Source: HXMU1420-13 sp965249965
GTDB lineage: Bacteria > Bacteroidota > Rhodothermia > Balneolales > Balneolaceae
DNA length: 64,000 bases
Assembly (NCBI GenBank): GCA_965249965.1
Contig: OZ252262.1
Span: forward strand, 2,976,001-3,040,000
Direction: 5' to 3'
In this document: in pieces, positions 43,364-52,308 of the stretch
Numbering within the stretch: position 1 is the first letter of the stretch
How the letters are laid out: each line of letters opens with the position of its first letter
Notes under the pieces: generated by a model
The model's input: the letters and a program-made list of their open reading frames with translations, nothing else
The model's database searches: none
What the model was told of the DNA's origin: nothing
Position numbers and translations under genes: made by a program

Positions 43364-43427
43364 TTAAGCCAACTAGATAAATTCTTTAGCTTTGTTTACC
43401 AGATTTTATCTATCTAATTACAATCAA

Positions 43428-44030
43428 ATGAATTTTTTTAAAGCTTATTTCTTGATGTTCATTTCTCTAATGCTACTCGTAAACTGTATGCATCTTGAAA
43501 TGATGGAAAAAACAAGCAAAGTTGAATCCATGGAGGAAAATCAAATAATTTGGAAAAAAGCTTTCAAGCATGGAGTAGCCGGGGTATACAATCCCTCTTT
43601 AGAAATGATAGAATGGCGCCGGGCTTATAAAAATTATGGGATTGCAGGAGTTTATAATCCTAACACAAAATCGGTAGAATGGAAGGAAAACTGGCGTGGT
43701 GGAGTTGCGGGAGTGTATAATCCAAAAACCGATCAAATTGAGTGGAAAACTGCATGGAAGTCGGGCGTTGCCGGAGTGTACAATCCTAAAACAGAACAGG
43801 TAGAATGGGATACAAAATGGAAAGCAGGTGTAGCAGGAGTTTACAATCCTGTAGAAGAGAAAGTTGAATGGAAGTCATCCTGGCACCGAGGAATCTCGGG
43901 ATATTTTGATGCCGACTCGGCAGAAGTTATTTGGGATGATTACTATAAAGGTGGCATTGTCGCAATCTCGTCGAATACGGAATTCCCAACTTTACATTCT
44001 TATTCATTCATCGGATATATTGACGATTAA
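43428..44030 (+). CDS. Lipoprotein made of seven 21-residue GVYNP repeats
   Basis: No family is recognised. The ATG at 43428 is chosen over an upstream TTG because it directly gives a lipoprotein-like signal (MFISLMLLVNC, Cys20). Of the 200 residues, 42-189 are seven repeats starting at 42, 63, 85, 106, 127, 148 and 169. The consensus is W-K-x-x-W-K-x-G-V-A-G-V-Y-N-P-K-T-x-x-V-E; the second has one extra residue. The last two units degrade (GYFDADS, then GIVAISS). The period and the Trp/Gly/Tyr pattern suggest stacked beta-hairpins on the outer membrane (inference). Confidence 0.72.
   Translation: MNFFKAYFLMFISLMLLVNCMHLEMMEKTSKVESMEENQIIWKKAFKHGVAGVYNPSLEMIEWRRAYKNYGIAGVYNPNTKSVEWKENWRGGVAGVYNPKTDQIEWKTAWKSGVAGVYNPKTEQVEWDTKWKAGVAGVYNPVEEKVEWKSSWHRGISGYFDADSAEVIWDDYYKGGIVAISSNTEFPTLHSYSFIGYIDD
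43551..43995 (+). repeat. Coding repeat, about 63-bp unit, seven copies
   Basis: The units encode the GVYNP repeats of the lipoprotein. Starts are near 43551, 43614, 43680, 43743, 43806, 43869 and 43932, with one unit of 66 bp. Confidence 0.88.
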
Positions 44031-44075
44031 AATTTAACTCAAAGTAGGTATCTTCGGCTCAAATAATGCTTTAAG

Positions 44076-45242
44076 ATGTCTACTGCCCAAGAATTAGAAA
44101 AACAACACCATTTCCAAGTATATAAACGGTTTCCGGTTACCTTAGACCATGGCCACGGTGCCAGAGTGTGGGACATTGAGGGCCGCGAATATATTGATCT
44201 GCTTGCAGGAATTGCTGTTAATAATTTAGGCCATGCTCATCCCGCGATAGTTGAAGCTATTCAGGATCAATCTCAAAAATTACTTCACACATCCAATTTT
44301 TATTACACGGAAGCGCAAAGTGAATTCATTTCCCGTTTATCTTATTTAAGTGGACTTGAACGTGTGTTTTTATGCAATTCGGGACTTGAGGCAATGGAAG
44401 CATCGGTGAAGCTGGCAAGAGCATGGGGACATCAACATGGAAAATCAGGGAATATTATTTCTCTTGAAAATGGATTCCATGGCAGATCTCTTGCCGGAGT
44501 TACCTTAAGTAAACCATTCTATCAAAATGGCTTTTCCCCGCTGCCAGCTGGGTTTGCACAATCCCCTTATAACGATTTTGAAGCCCTTCTTGAAAAAGTT
44601 GACGACCAAACCATAGCTATTGCATTTGAGCTGATCCAGGGAAACAGCGGTGTTAATGTTGCAGATTGTGATTTTGTTTGGAAAGTGAGAGAACTTTGCG
44701 ATGATAAAAACATTCTACTGATTATTGATGAAGTTCAAACCGGGGTTGCAAGAACCGGGAAATTTTGGTGCTATGAGCATTATAACATCAAGCCAGATAT
44801 CGTTGCATCTGCGAAGGCATTAGCCGGCGGAATTCCAATTGGTGCTATTATGGCAAAGGAAGAGGTTGCATCGGCACTCGATTTCGGCCAACATGGTACT
44901 ACTTTTGGCGGAAACCCTTTTGCATGTGCAGTTGGGAATGCATGTCTCAAAACGATTGAAAAAGAGAATTTTGCCGAGCAGGCAGCCGAAAAAGGGTTGT
45001 ACATGATGGACAAAATCCGTGAGAATACTTCAGGAAATGCAGATGTGATTGATGTAAGAGGCATGGGCCTGATGATAGGTGTTGAGCTATCTAAACCAGG
45101 CCGACCCGTTGTGGATCGAATGTTTGATCGAGGTGTTTTATCAAATGCAGCTGGCGGCAATGTTTTGAGAATTGTACCCCCACTCGTAATTACTCAGGAA
45201 GATATTGACGTTGCAGTTGAAATAATGGCAGAGTGTATTTGA
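44076..45242 (+). CDS. argD: Class III PLP aminotransferase, acetylornithine aminotransferase-like
   Basis: The 388-residue protein has the class III features GIAVNNLGHAHPAIVEAI, NSGLEAMEASVKLAR, FHGRSLAG, LLIIDEVQTGVARTGKFW and the PLP lysine in SAKALAGGIPIGAI. It is closest in layout to acetylornithine or N-succinylornithine aminotransferase (arginine synthesis). No other arg genes are in the window, so a related role (ornithine or 4-aminobutyrate) cannot be excluded. Confidence 0.85.
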   Translation: MSTAQELEKQHHFQVYKRFPVTLDHGHGARVWDIEGREYIDLLAGIAVNNLGHAHPAIVEAIQDQSQKLLHTSNFYYTEAQSEFISRLSYLSGLERVFLCNSGLEAMEASVKLARAWGHQHGKSGNIISLENGFHGRSLAGVTLSKPFYQNGFSPLPAGFAQSPYNDFEALLEKVDDQTIAIAFELIQGNSGVNVADCDFVWKVRELCDDKNILLIIDEVQTGVARTGKFWCYEHYNIKPDIVASAKALAGGIPIGAIMAKEEVASALDFGQHGTTFGGNPFACAVGNACLKTIEKENFAEQAAEKGLYMMDKIRENTSGNADVIDVRGMGLMIGVELSKPGRPVVDRMFDRGVLSNAAGGNVLRIVPPLVITQEDIDVAVEIMAECI

Positions 45243-45313
45243 TTTAATTTGGAATTTGTAGTTGAATCCCTGTTTTTTGTTCAAACAAGTGGAGCAATAA
45301 TTACAAATTACCT

Positions 45314-45880
45314 ATGAAACGTCGGGACGCAATTAAATATACAGCCATATCTTTTGGAGCTCTGATCAGCCAATTTACCGTATTGCCACTCTTAGCAAAT
45401 ACGTTCAATCAACTAAAAAATCATAAAGAGAGCTACAAACTAAAGCATTTTTCAGTAGAAGAATTCGAACTGCTTTCAGCTATTTTGGACACCATTTTAC
45501 CAGAAACTGATAGTCCATCAGCCACTCAAGTTGGCGTTCATTTCTTAATGGATTCCATGATTGCTGAAGTGTTTCCTGTTAATGATCGAGATGGATTCAT
45601 GCATGTGTTTACAGCATTAAAGGAGCATCTAAAATCTGAGTCATTTCTTGAAGCAGATGATCCAGCCAAACTTGAAATATTAACTGCTACACTTTCGCAT
45701 AAAACTGATAATCACGAAGATATTTTTTGGGGGGCAGATGCGGTTCGAAGCTTTGCCATCGAATTGTATTTAGCGACCGAGAAAATCGGAGAAGAATATC
45801 AAAATTATAGTCCGGTCCCGGGGTATTACGATCCCTGTATTGACGTAAGCGAAGTAAATAATATTCGGTGGTCAATATGA
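45314..45880 (+). CDS. Gluconate 2-dehydrogenase subunit 3-like protein
   Basis: The 188-residue protein begins MKRRDAIKYTAISFGALISQ, a Tat-like twin-arginine start with a hydrophobic stretch. The rest matches the small subunit of gluconate 2-dehydrogenase-type enzymes (FELLSAILDTILPETDSPSA). It probably brings the folded FAD subunit across the inner membrane. The GMC gene overlaps its stop as ATGA, so the two are translationally coupled. Confidence 0.9.
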   Translation: MKRRDAIKYTAISFGALISQFTVLPLLANTFNQLKNHKESYKLKHFSVEEFELLSAILDTILPETDSPSATQVGVHFLMDSMIAEVFPVNDRDGFMHVFTALKEHLKSESFLEADDPAKLEILTATLSHKTDNHEDIFWGADAVRSFAIELYLATEKIGEEYQNYSPVPGYYDPCIDVSEVNNIRWSI

Positions 45881-47589
45881 ATCTGAATATCAAAGCAAAG
45901 AAACAGCAAACCTACGATGCCATTGTAGTGGGATCTGGAATAAGTGGCGGATATGCAGCAATGGAATTGTGTGAAAAAGGCTATAACACATTGGTATTAG
46001 AGCGCGGGCGAATGGTAAAGCATGGCGAATACCCAACCGAACACCTCGACAATTGGGACTTCCCCAATAATGGAGCCGTAACGGCAGAAGAAAAAGCCCA
46101 CAAATATTTTAAACAGCAGCGTTTAAATTGGTGGGTTAACGAGGATAACAAACATTGGGTAAATCGTGATGATGAATACGATTACGATGAAATTGAGAGA
46201 TTTGATTGGATACGCGGACATCAGGTTGGCGGTAGATCTATTATGTGGGGGCGACATTGTTATCGCTGGAGTGATTTGGATTTTGAGGCGAACCTTAAAG
46301 ATGGTATTGCGGTGGATTGGCCAATTCGCTATGCCGATATCGAGCCATGGTACGATTACGTAGAAACTTTTGTAGGAGTATCAGGTCAGGCCGAAGGGTT
46401 ACCTCAGGTTCCGGACGGGAAATTTTTGAAACCATTCCCACTAAATTGTGCAGAAGAGGCTGCAAGAGAGCGGATTTTGAAAAAATATCCCTACCGAGTT
46501 TTAACACCGGGTAGGGTAGCTAATTTAAGCGAATATAATCCTGAAATTCATCGTGGAACGCGTGGACAATGCATGGCAAGAAACCGTTGTTGGCGAGGTT
46601 GCAGTTTTGGGGCTCCCTTTAGCAGTTTATCGGCCACACTAGCTGTTGCCGCTGAAACAGGGAATTTGACCATTCAAGCAGATAGCATCGTTCAAGAAAT
46701 TATGTATGACGATGCTACCGGGAAAGCTACGGGAGTTCGTGTCACAAATTCGCATACTTTAGAACAAACTGAATACTTTGCTAAGATTATATTTTGTAAT
46801 GCCAGTACAGTTGGCACCACTGCAATACTTTTAAATAGTAGATCAGAAGCCTTCCCTACCGGCCTCGGAAATCAAAGTGGTGAATTGGGCCATAACATGA
46901 TGGACCATCACTACGGCGCCGGAGCTTATGGTATTTTCCCGGAAATGGATGATAAATATTTTTATGGTCGGCGTCCGAATGGAATTTACATCCCGCGATT
47001 TAGAAATATCAATGAAGAGACAAAAACCGACGAATATATACGTGGATTTGGATATCAAGGTGGAGCAGGCAGAGGTATAAATAATAGTGGAACCGCAATT
47101 GGAGCGGAATTGAAAAATGATTTATTCAAACCTGGCCAATGGAATATGAATTTTTCGTTCTTTGGTGAAATGCTTCCACATCACGAAAACAAAATGTTTC
47201 TTCATGAAAGTAAAACGGACAAATTTGGGGTACCGACCATTGTGTTTGATGCAAAGCTTCGAGAGAATGAATACGCAATGAGAAAAGACGGAATAGATTG
47301 TGCTGTAGAAATGCTTGAAGCTGCAGGGTGCACTGAAATTGGCACCTATGACGGAGAAACTGCCCCCGGTGCTTGTATTCATGAAATGGGGACCGCTCGA
47401 ATGGGCCGAAACCCTGAAACAAGTGTATTAAATAAGTGGAATCAAATACATATGGTTCCAAATGTATTTGTCACTGATGGAGCTTGCATGACAAGTGCAG
47501 GAACTCAAAATCCAAGTATAACTTATATGGCGTTAACTGCCCGAGCGGTTGACTACGCAGACAAACAAATGAAAGCCGGTGATTTATAA
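45877..47589 (+). CDS. GMC-family FAD oxidoreductase (large subunit)
   Basis: The start at 45877 forms an ATGA overlap with the previous gene; a GTG three codons upstream is less likely. The 570-residue protein has the FAD motif IVVGSGISGGYAAMELCEKG and the GMC middle region with RGQCMARNRCWRGCSFGAP. The C-terminal motif is HEMGTARMGRNPETSV, then VTDGACMTSAGTQNPSITYM. Together with the small subunit it makes a periplasmic sugar or sugar-alcohol dehydrogenase. A cytochrome subunit is not encoded next to it. Confidence 0.9.
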   Translation: MNLNIKAKKQQTYDAIVVGSGISGGYAAMELCEKGYNTLVLERGRMVKHGEYPTEHLDNWDFPNNGAVTAEEKAHKYFKQQRLNWWVNEDNKHWVNRDDEYDYDEIERFDWIRGHQVGGRSIMWGRHCYRWSDLDFEANLKDGIAVDWPIRYADIEPWYDYVETFVGVSGQAEGLPQVPDGKFLKPFPLNCAEEAARERILKKYPYRVLTPGRVANLSEYNPEIHRGTRGQCMARNRCWRGCSFGAPFSSLSATLAVAAETGNLTIQADSIVQEIMYDDATGKATGVRVTNSHTLEQTEYFAKIIFCNASTVGTTAILLNSRSEAFPTGLGNQSGELGHNMMDHHYGAGAYGIFPEMDDKYFYGRRPNGIYIPRFRNINEETKTDEYIRGFGYQGGAGRGINNSGTAIGAELKNDLFKPGQWNMNFSFFGEMLPHHENKMFLHESKTDKFGVPTIVFDAKLRENEYAMRKDGIDCAVEMLEAAGCTEIGTYDGETAPGACIHEMGTARMGRNPETSVLNKWNQIHMVPNVFVTDGACMTSAGTQNPSITYMALTARAVDYADKQMKAGDL

Positions 47590-47665
47590 TTTCGATGAAT
47601 CTAAGCAGATCAAAGTGTACCTTTTAACTGAAAACACTAATTGAATGCATTAGATTTAACGTAGT

Positions 47666-48271
47666 TTGGCTCGCGCTTTATTCGGTACCCTATTTATTCT
47701 TTGTATTTCATCATTTGTTGTACATGCTCAAATTTTCGAGTTTGAGTCGTCTATACAACCAGAAAGTTCATTTTCAATTAATGGCACTTCAAACGTAACA
47801 AATATTTCCTGTTCATATTTGAGTCCATTTCCGTCTACAACACTCAGTCACCAATCCGAATTATCCGATTCCGTTTTCCAGGTTAAGGGTGATACTCTTT
47901 TTCTTAGTATCAAAGCATTGGAATGTGGTAAGCGTGCAATTAACCGAGATATGCGAAGAACTCTTAAACAAGGCGACTATCCTTACATCAAATCCTGGAT
48001 AGATAGAATAACAATTAACGACGAGGGAATTTCTACAGCAGTTGTTTCTGTATTTTTAGCGGGAGTTGTTAATGAATATGAAATGATCATTCAGAACGAA
48101 GACAGTGTAGACATACTGCAAATTAATGGAGCTCAGGAAATAAAGTTGTCTGATTTTGGTCTTAAAGCACCAACCGTATTATTTGGTATGATAAAAGTGA
48201 GAGATGAGTTCAATGTTATTTTCGATCTATATATGCGGCAAAAAATTCGTATCAAAAAAAAGGGCAGCTGA
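47666..48271 (+). CDS. YceI-like secreted protein (TTG start)
   Basis: The 201-residue product needs the TTG at 47666, as an in-frame stop lies three codons upstream and no ATG is present. It has a signal peptide ending VVHAQ (about 22). YceI-type features follow: NGTSNVTNISCSY, LSIKALECGKRAINRDMRRTLK, and FGLKAPTVLFGMIKVRDEFNV. YceI proteins are lipocalin-like periplasmic barrels that bind isoprenoid-type lipids. A paralogue lies on the opposite strand 1.3 kb on. Its final codons (KKKGS) lie inside the terminator of the convergent porin gene. Confidence 0.85.
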   Translation: MARALFGTLFILCISSFVVHAQIFEFESSIQPESSFSINGTSNVTNISCSYLSPFPSTTLSHQSELSDSVFQVKGDTLFLSIKALECGKRAINRDMRRTLKQGDYPYIKSWIDRITINDEGISTAVVSVFLAGVVNEYEMIIQNEDSVDILQINGAQEIKLSDFGLKAPTVLFGMIKVRDEFNVIFDLYMRQKIRIKKKGS

Positions 48272-48286
48272 CAATGCCAGCCACCC
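48254..48286 (-). terminator. Terminator of the yceI-porin operon
   Basis: gggcagctg (48262-48270) pairs with cagccaccc (48278-48286), including two G-T pairs, with a seven-base loop. Eight T residues follow on the minus strand. It overlaps the last codons of the convergent yceI-like gene. Confidence 0.85.
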
Positions 48287-48310
48287 TCTAGGTATCTATG
48301 ATTAAAGGTA

Positions 48311-49543
48311 CTAGAAACCAATAACTGCTTCGATCATGAAACCATCAAATTCTGCACCTTGTAGATTCGAACCATCAAATCCTGCATCGTAGCTTTGTTT
48401 TACATATTCAAATTTTGCTACCACATTGTTAGTTAGGAACCAACCACCACCAATGTTAATTCTACTAATTTCTCGAGTAGCAGAAGCATCGGTTTGTTCC
48501 CCTTTAACTGTATTGAATCGACCACCCACAAAGTAGTTTTCCATTTCACCTAATCGGTAAATAACTTCCGCACCAAGTTGTGTAAATCCACCACCTACGT
48601 CATCACCATTAGATACATTTTCAAATACTCCAAAGAATTCTAACCCTTGAAACTTAACAAATGGGTTAATTTGGAATGCAGTTTGATAACCAAATCGAGG
48701 ATTGTATCGTCCATCAAAGTCGCTACCACCAAGAATATTGTAGTAACGAGAACCTGCACGATCACCACCATATAGATAATCACGGGTACCTGCATCTGTA
48801 CTGTTGTAGAATGAGCCAGTGAATCGAACTCTTAAGTCGTCATTAACCTGAGAATCGTAACCAACCTTACCATACATTACAAATCCATCATCACCTGGTG
48901 TTGGACGCTGATTTAAACGACCATTTGTAAATCCAAGTACACCAATAATCTCATCTTTCAAATATGTGAATTCCATAAACGGTTCAGTTGTGAAAGAATC
49001 CATTAAATAATTACCTACAAATGGATTGTAAATAGCACGCGCATTGTCCGTTCTTCTGAAATGTGTGTCACCATAATTGATGTCATCCATACCTACTTTA
49101 ATTCGGAAATTTTCCATTAAGTCAGACATGAAGCCTTCATCAATGAAATCAAGATTATCAAACTGGATATATCCACCTTTTACCCAACCTTCAACGTGGT
49201 GGCGTGAAGACATATAAGTTCTCATATGCAATCTAACACCTTTTTCTAATTGAACATCAATGTTCAAATTAGCCGTTGGTAAGTTGAAATTATTAGATAA
49301 TTCTGCAAGGCTGTCGCCACTGTTAGTTTGGCTAAGTCCCTGAAGTTGAATTGCAAAGTCGCCACCAACAATTACGCGAATTCCATCAAATGGAGTATCT
49401 GCGGTTTTTGGCGCTTCAAATACATTCACTCCTTCAAATCCAGCGGGTCGATTATGATCAATACCCGAAGATTGTGCCATTACTCCTGCTACTAAGAACA
49501 GGGTAAGTACCATTGTAAATAGGCTGCTGATTAAGTTTTTCAT
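48311..49543 (-). CDS. Outer membrane porin
   Basis: The 410-residue protein has a signal peptide ending GVMAQ (about 24) and a long run of amphipathic beta strands, ending MIEAVIGF with terminal Phe. The segment FRIKVGMDDINYGDTHFRRTDN and later GGRFNTVKGE look like phosphate-selective or alginate-type porins (OprO/P-like) of Bacteroidota, but the specificity is not clear. It is 17 bases downstream of a yceI-like gene on the same strand, and both are likely one operon ended by the hairpin at 48254. Confidence 0.8.
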   Translation of the reverse strand: MKNLISSLFTMVLTLFLVAGVMAQSSGIDHNRPAGFEGVNVFEAPKTADTPFDGIRVIVGGDFAIQLQGLSQTNSGDSLAELSNNFNLPTANLNIDVQLEKGVRLHMRTYMSSRHHVEGWVKGGYIQFDNLDFIDEGFMSDLMENFRIKVGMDDINYGDTHFRRTDNARAIYNPFVGNYLMDSFTTEPFMEFTYLKDEIIGVLGFTNGRLNQRPTPGDDGFVMYGKVGYDSQVNDDLRVRFTGSFYNSTDAGTRDYLYGGDRAGSRYYNILGGSDFDGRYNPRFGYQTAFQINPFVKFQGLEFFGVFENVSNGDDVGGGFTQLGAEVIYRLGEMENYFVGGRFNTVKGEQTDASATREISRINIGGGWFLTNNVVAKFEYVKQSYDAGFDGSNLQGAEFDGFMIEAVIGF

Positions 49544-49560
49544 GATTTTTCCTCTAACTG

Positions 49561-50115
49561 TTATTGTTTATCTAGGTTTAAGTTAAATTTGATTGTTACC
49601 TCATCACCGGTTTTAAGCGAACCCATCATTGCCGTGGGTGGATCGATTCCGTAGTCGCTCATTACTAGCATCTTCTCACCGGAGATAGTTAAAAATGTGT
49701 CAGTTGATTGCACTGCACCTGTAATGCTTATTTCCTGTTCTACGCCTGCCATAGACAGCATACCAAGAACCTGAACTGAATCCGGTGTGGTTGAAATTAG
49801 CTCGGTGAATGAGAATGAAATGGTTGGATAGTCACCATGCTTTAGCGCTCCTCTGGTTTTACGATCCATAATTCTTTTTCCACTTTTAATGGATGCTACA
49901 TCTGCGGTAAAAGTGAGGGAATTGATGTTGAAATCTTCTGCGGTGTTTGCGAGAATTTCAATATCAAAATCCTCAACGTTGCTCTCCCAATCATGGATAG
50001 AAGACGTTCCTAGTATAGAGAGCGAACTCGATGCTTTATTTAGTATAAATTGTGTTTGTGAATAACCAGATAGGTTTATTCCAAGAACTAGAGATAAAAC
50101 AATAAATACCTTCAT
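49561..50115 (-). CDS. YceI-like secreted protein
   Basis: The ATG at 50115 gives signal peptide MKVFIVLSLVLGINLSGYSQ. The 184-residue product has the YceI pattern: SSLSILGTSSIHDWESNVED, SGKRIMDRKTRGALKHGDYP and MSDYGIDPPTAMMGSLKTGD. The fold is a lipocalin-like barrel, and members bind long lipids such as polyprenols. It is the first gene of the yceI-porin operon. The protein at 47666 is a diverged paralogue. Confidence 0.92.
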   Translation of the reverse strand: MKVFIVLSLVLGINLSGYSQTQFILNKASSSLSILGTSSIHDWESNVEDFDIEILANTAEDFNINSLTFTADVASIKSGKRIMDRKTRGALKHGDYPTISFSFTELISTTPDSVQVLGMLSMAGVEQEISITGAVQSTDTFLTISGEKMLVMSDYGIDPPTAMMGSLKTGDEVTIKFNLNLDKQ

Positions 50116-50239
50116 AACTACCTCTATTAACTTTTGAGGTGAATGTTTATGAAGATTGATCAATCATTCACTGTTAAACTACTTCAGGATAATGAAGAAA
50201 ATATGAATGATGTAACTATTTGTTTTTAAATACTAATAT

Positions 50240-51259
50240 CTAGTTGAAAAGCTGCAATGTAAGTTCTAATAATCGAGTAAACTGGTTATCTGAGATTTGA
50301 AAATGAAATGTAGCCCTAATTGTTTTTGGCCCAAATGGAACCATACGAATTCCTTCGCCTTCAAATGCTGATAACACTTCCTCAGCAGTCCCCTCTTTCA
50401 CATCAAAAATTACAATGTTTGATTCTACAGAATCCAGATCAATAGAAAGTTGAGAGCAAGAATTTATAGTTTGTGCAAAAAGCTTTGCTCTTCGGTGATC
50501 TTCAGCCAATAATGGCCAGTTGTTTTCAACTGCATAGTTAGCAGCGGCTGCTAAAAGCCCGACCTGTCGCATACCTCCCCCCCACATCTTGCGGTATCTA
50601 CGTGCTTTTGCAATACGCTCTTTCGATGAAAGTAGCATAGACCCAATAGGGGCACCCAATCCCTTACTAAAACAGACTGAAATGGTATCTGCAATCTCAC
50701 CAAAAAATGAAGGCTCAATTTCCGTTGCGGTAATAGCATTCCAAATTCTGGCTCCATCCAAATGAATTAAGAGATTTTGCTCGTTTGCAAAGTTCTTAAG
50801 CTCAATAAGTTCGGTCTTCGAATAACAAGCTCCTCCGCCTTTATTGGTGGTATTTTCAATACAAAGCACCGCAGTATTCGGTTCCCAGTCATAAGTACCA
50901 CGCTTTCTATGTATTAGTTTTTCGGGAGATAATTTGCCATGTACACCTTGTATTGCTTGCATCTGTAATCCAGATAGAAACGCAGCACCGGCAGTCTCGT
51001 AATTATAGATATGGCCTTTTTCATCGATCAAAATCTCATCACCTGGCGAAGTAAGAACTTTTAAAGCTAATTGATTACTCATCACCCCGCTGGGTACAAA
51101 TAAACCTGCCTGCATCCCGAACATTGCAGCAATTTTATCTTGAAATGCATTCACAGTTTCATCTTCTCCAAAAACATCATCCCCAACCTCAGAGGTGGTC
51201 ATGGCAACAAGCATTTTTGGAGTAGGTTTTGTTATTGTATCACTTCGTAAATCTATCAT
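50240..51259 (-). CDS. ltaE: Low-specificity L-threonine aldolase
   Basis: The ATG at 51259 (MIDLRSDTITKPTP) is the standard start of this family; a longer frame upstream overlaps the divergent nitrilase. The 339-residue protein has GDDVFGEDETVNAFQD and LHLDGARIWNA. The PLP lysine is in VCFSKGLGAPIGSML. It cleaves L-threonine or allo-threonine to glycine and acetaldehyde. Confidence 0.94.
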   Translation of the reverse strand: MIDLRSDTITKPTPKMLVAMTTSEVGDDVFGEDETVNAFQDKIAAMFGMQAGLFVPSGVMSNQLALKVLTSPGDEILIDEKGHIYNYETAGAAFLSGLQMQAIQGVHGKLSPEKLIHRKRGTYDWEPNTAVLCIENTTNKGGGACYSKTELIELKNFANEQNLLIHLDGARIWNAITATEIEPSFFGEIADTISVCFSKGLGAPIGSMLLSSKERIAKARRYRKMWGGGMRQVGLLAAAANYAVENNWPLLAEDHRRAKLFAQTINSCSQLSIDLDSVESNIVIFDVKEGTAEEVLSAFEGEGIRMVPFGPKTIRATFHFQISDNQFTRLLELTLQLFN

Positions 51260-51309
51260 CAATTCTTTAGCTTTTTTCGATCGTATAGAATATACTGAAA
51301 GGCACTTCA

Positions 51310-52308
51310 TTGAAAATCAATAATCTATCTTTGGCGAAAAAAGTTTCTGTTTCTTTGGTACAGCACGCACCTGTATATCTAAATTTGAAGGCAAGCGTTA
51401 ACTTGGCGGTTCAGTATATCACTGAATCGGTATCGCGAGGTGCAGAAGTAATCGTCTTTCCGGAGACCTGGCTACCCGGTTACCCGGTTTGGTTAGATTA
51501 TGCTCCTGAAGCTGCATTATGGGATCATCCGCCGGCGAAAGTACTATTTCGATTACTTTACGAGAACTCGATTTCTATAGATGATGCACATTTTAATGAG
51601 TTACTTCATGCAGCGAAAATCAATAACTGCCTGATTGTTATGGGCTGCCACGAGCGGGTTGGCAGGACGTTGTACAATACTATTTTTTACTTTAGGCCGG
51701 ATGGGACTTTTCATCTTCACCGAAAATTAATGCCCACCTATACAGAGCGGCTTATTTGGGGATATGGGGATGGAAGTACTTTACCGGTATTCGAATTTAA
51801 TTACGCCAAAATCGGGGGACTCATTTGCTGGGAGCACTGGATGCCACTGGCGCGTGCTGCAATGCACCAGCAAAACGAAGATATACATATTGCACAATGG
51901 CCAATGGTCAAAGAACTTCATCATTTAGCTTCACGAAATTATGCATTCGAAGGGCAGTGCTTTGTGATTGCATCTGGATGCACGCTTACAAAATCTCAGA
52001 TGATCGATGGAATTTCCTCTGTTTGTGAAACTGAAGAAGATGAATTAGCCCTTAATCTAATTGAGCATATCCCTACCGCCCCTCAAGAGTATCTGTTAAA
52101 AGGAGGAAGCGCCATTATCAAACCGAATTCTGAATATCTGGTTGAACCAATTTTAGAACGGAGTGAACTAATTTTCGCAGATCTTGATTTGAAGGAAAAC
52201 ATTGAGGGTAACTTATTTATAGATACTGCGGGACATTATTCTCGTTCCGATATATTTAAACTTCAGGTTGATACCCAATCCAAGCAAAACCCTACATTTG
52301 AAGACTAA
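51310..52308 (+). CDS. Nitrilase-type carbon-nitrogen hydrolase
   Basis: The 332-residue protein has the Glu-Lys-Cys triad: E52 in VFPETWLPGYP, K139 in HRKLMPTYTER and C173 in GGLICWEHWMPLAR. CWEH after the active Cys is typical of true nitrilases (EC 3.5.5.1) rather than amidases. It would turn organic nitriles into acids and ammonia in the cytosol. A TTG at 51310 is taken as start; a second TTG at 51331 (before AKKVSVSLVQHAPV) is an equal choice. The lycopene cyclase start lies inside its 3' end. Confidence 0.88.
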   Translation: MKINNLSLAKKVSVSLVQHAPVYLNLKASVNLAVQYITESVSRGAEVIVFPETWLPGYPVWLDYAPEAALWDHPPAKVLFRLLYENSISIDDAHFNELLHAAKINNCLIVMGCHERVGRTLYNTIFYFRPDGTFHLHRKLMPTYTERLIWGYGDGSTLPVFEFNYAKIGGLICWEHWMPLARAAMHQQNEDIHIAQWPMVKELHHLASRNYAFEGQCFVIASGCTLTKSQMIDGISSVCETEEDELALNLIEHIPTAPQEYLLKGGSAIIKPNSEYLVEPILERSELIFADLDLKENIEGNLFIDTAGHYSRSDIFKLQVDTQSKQNPTFED

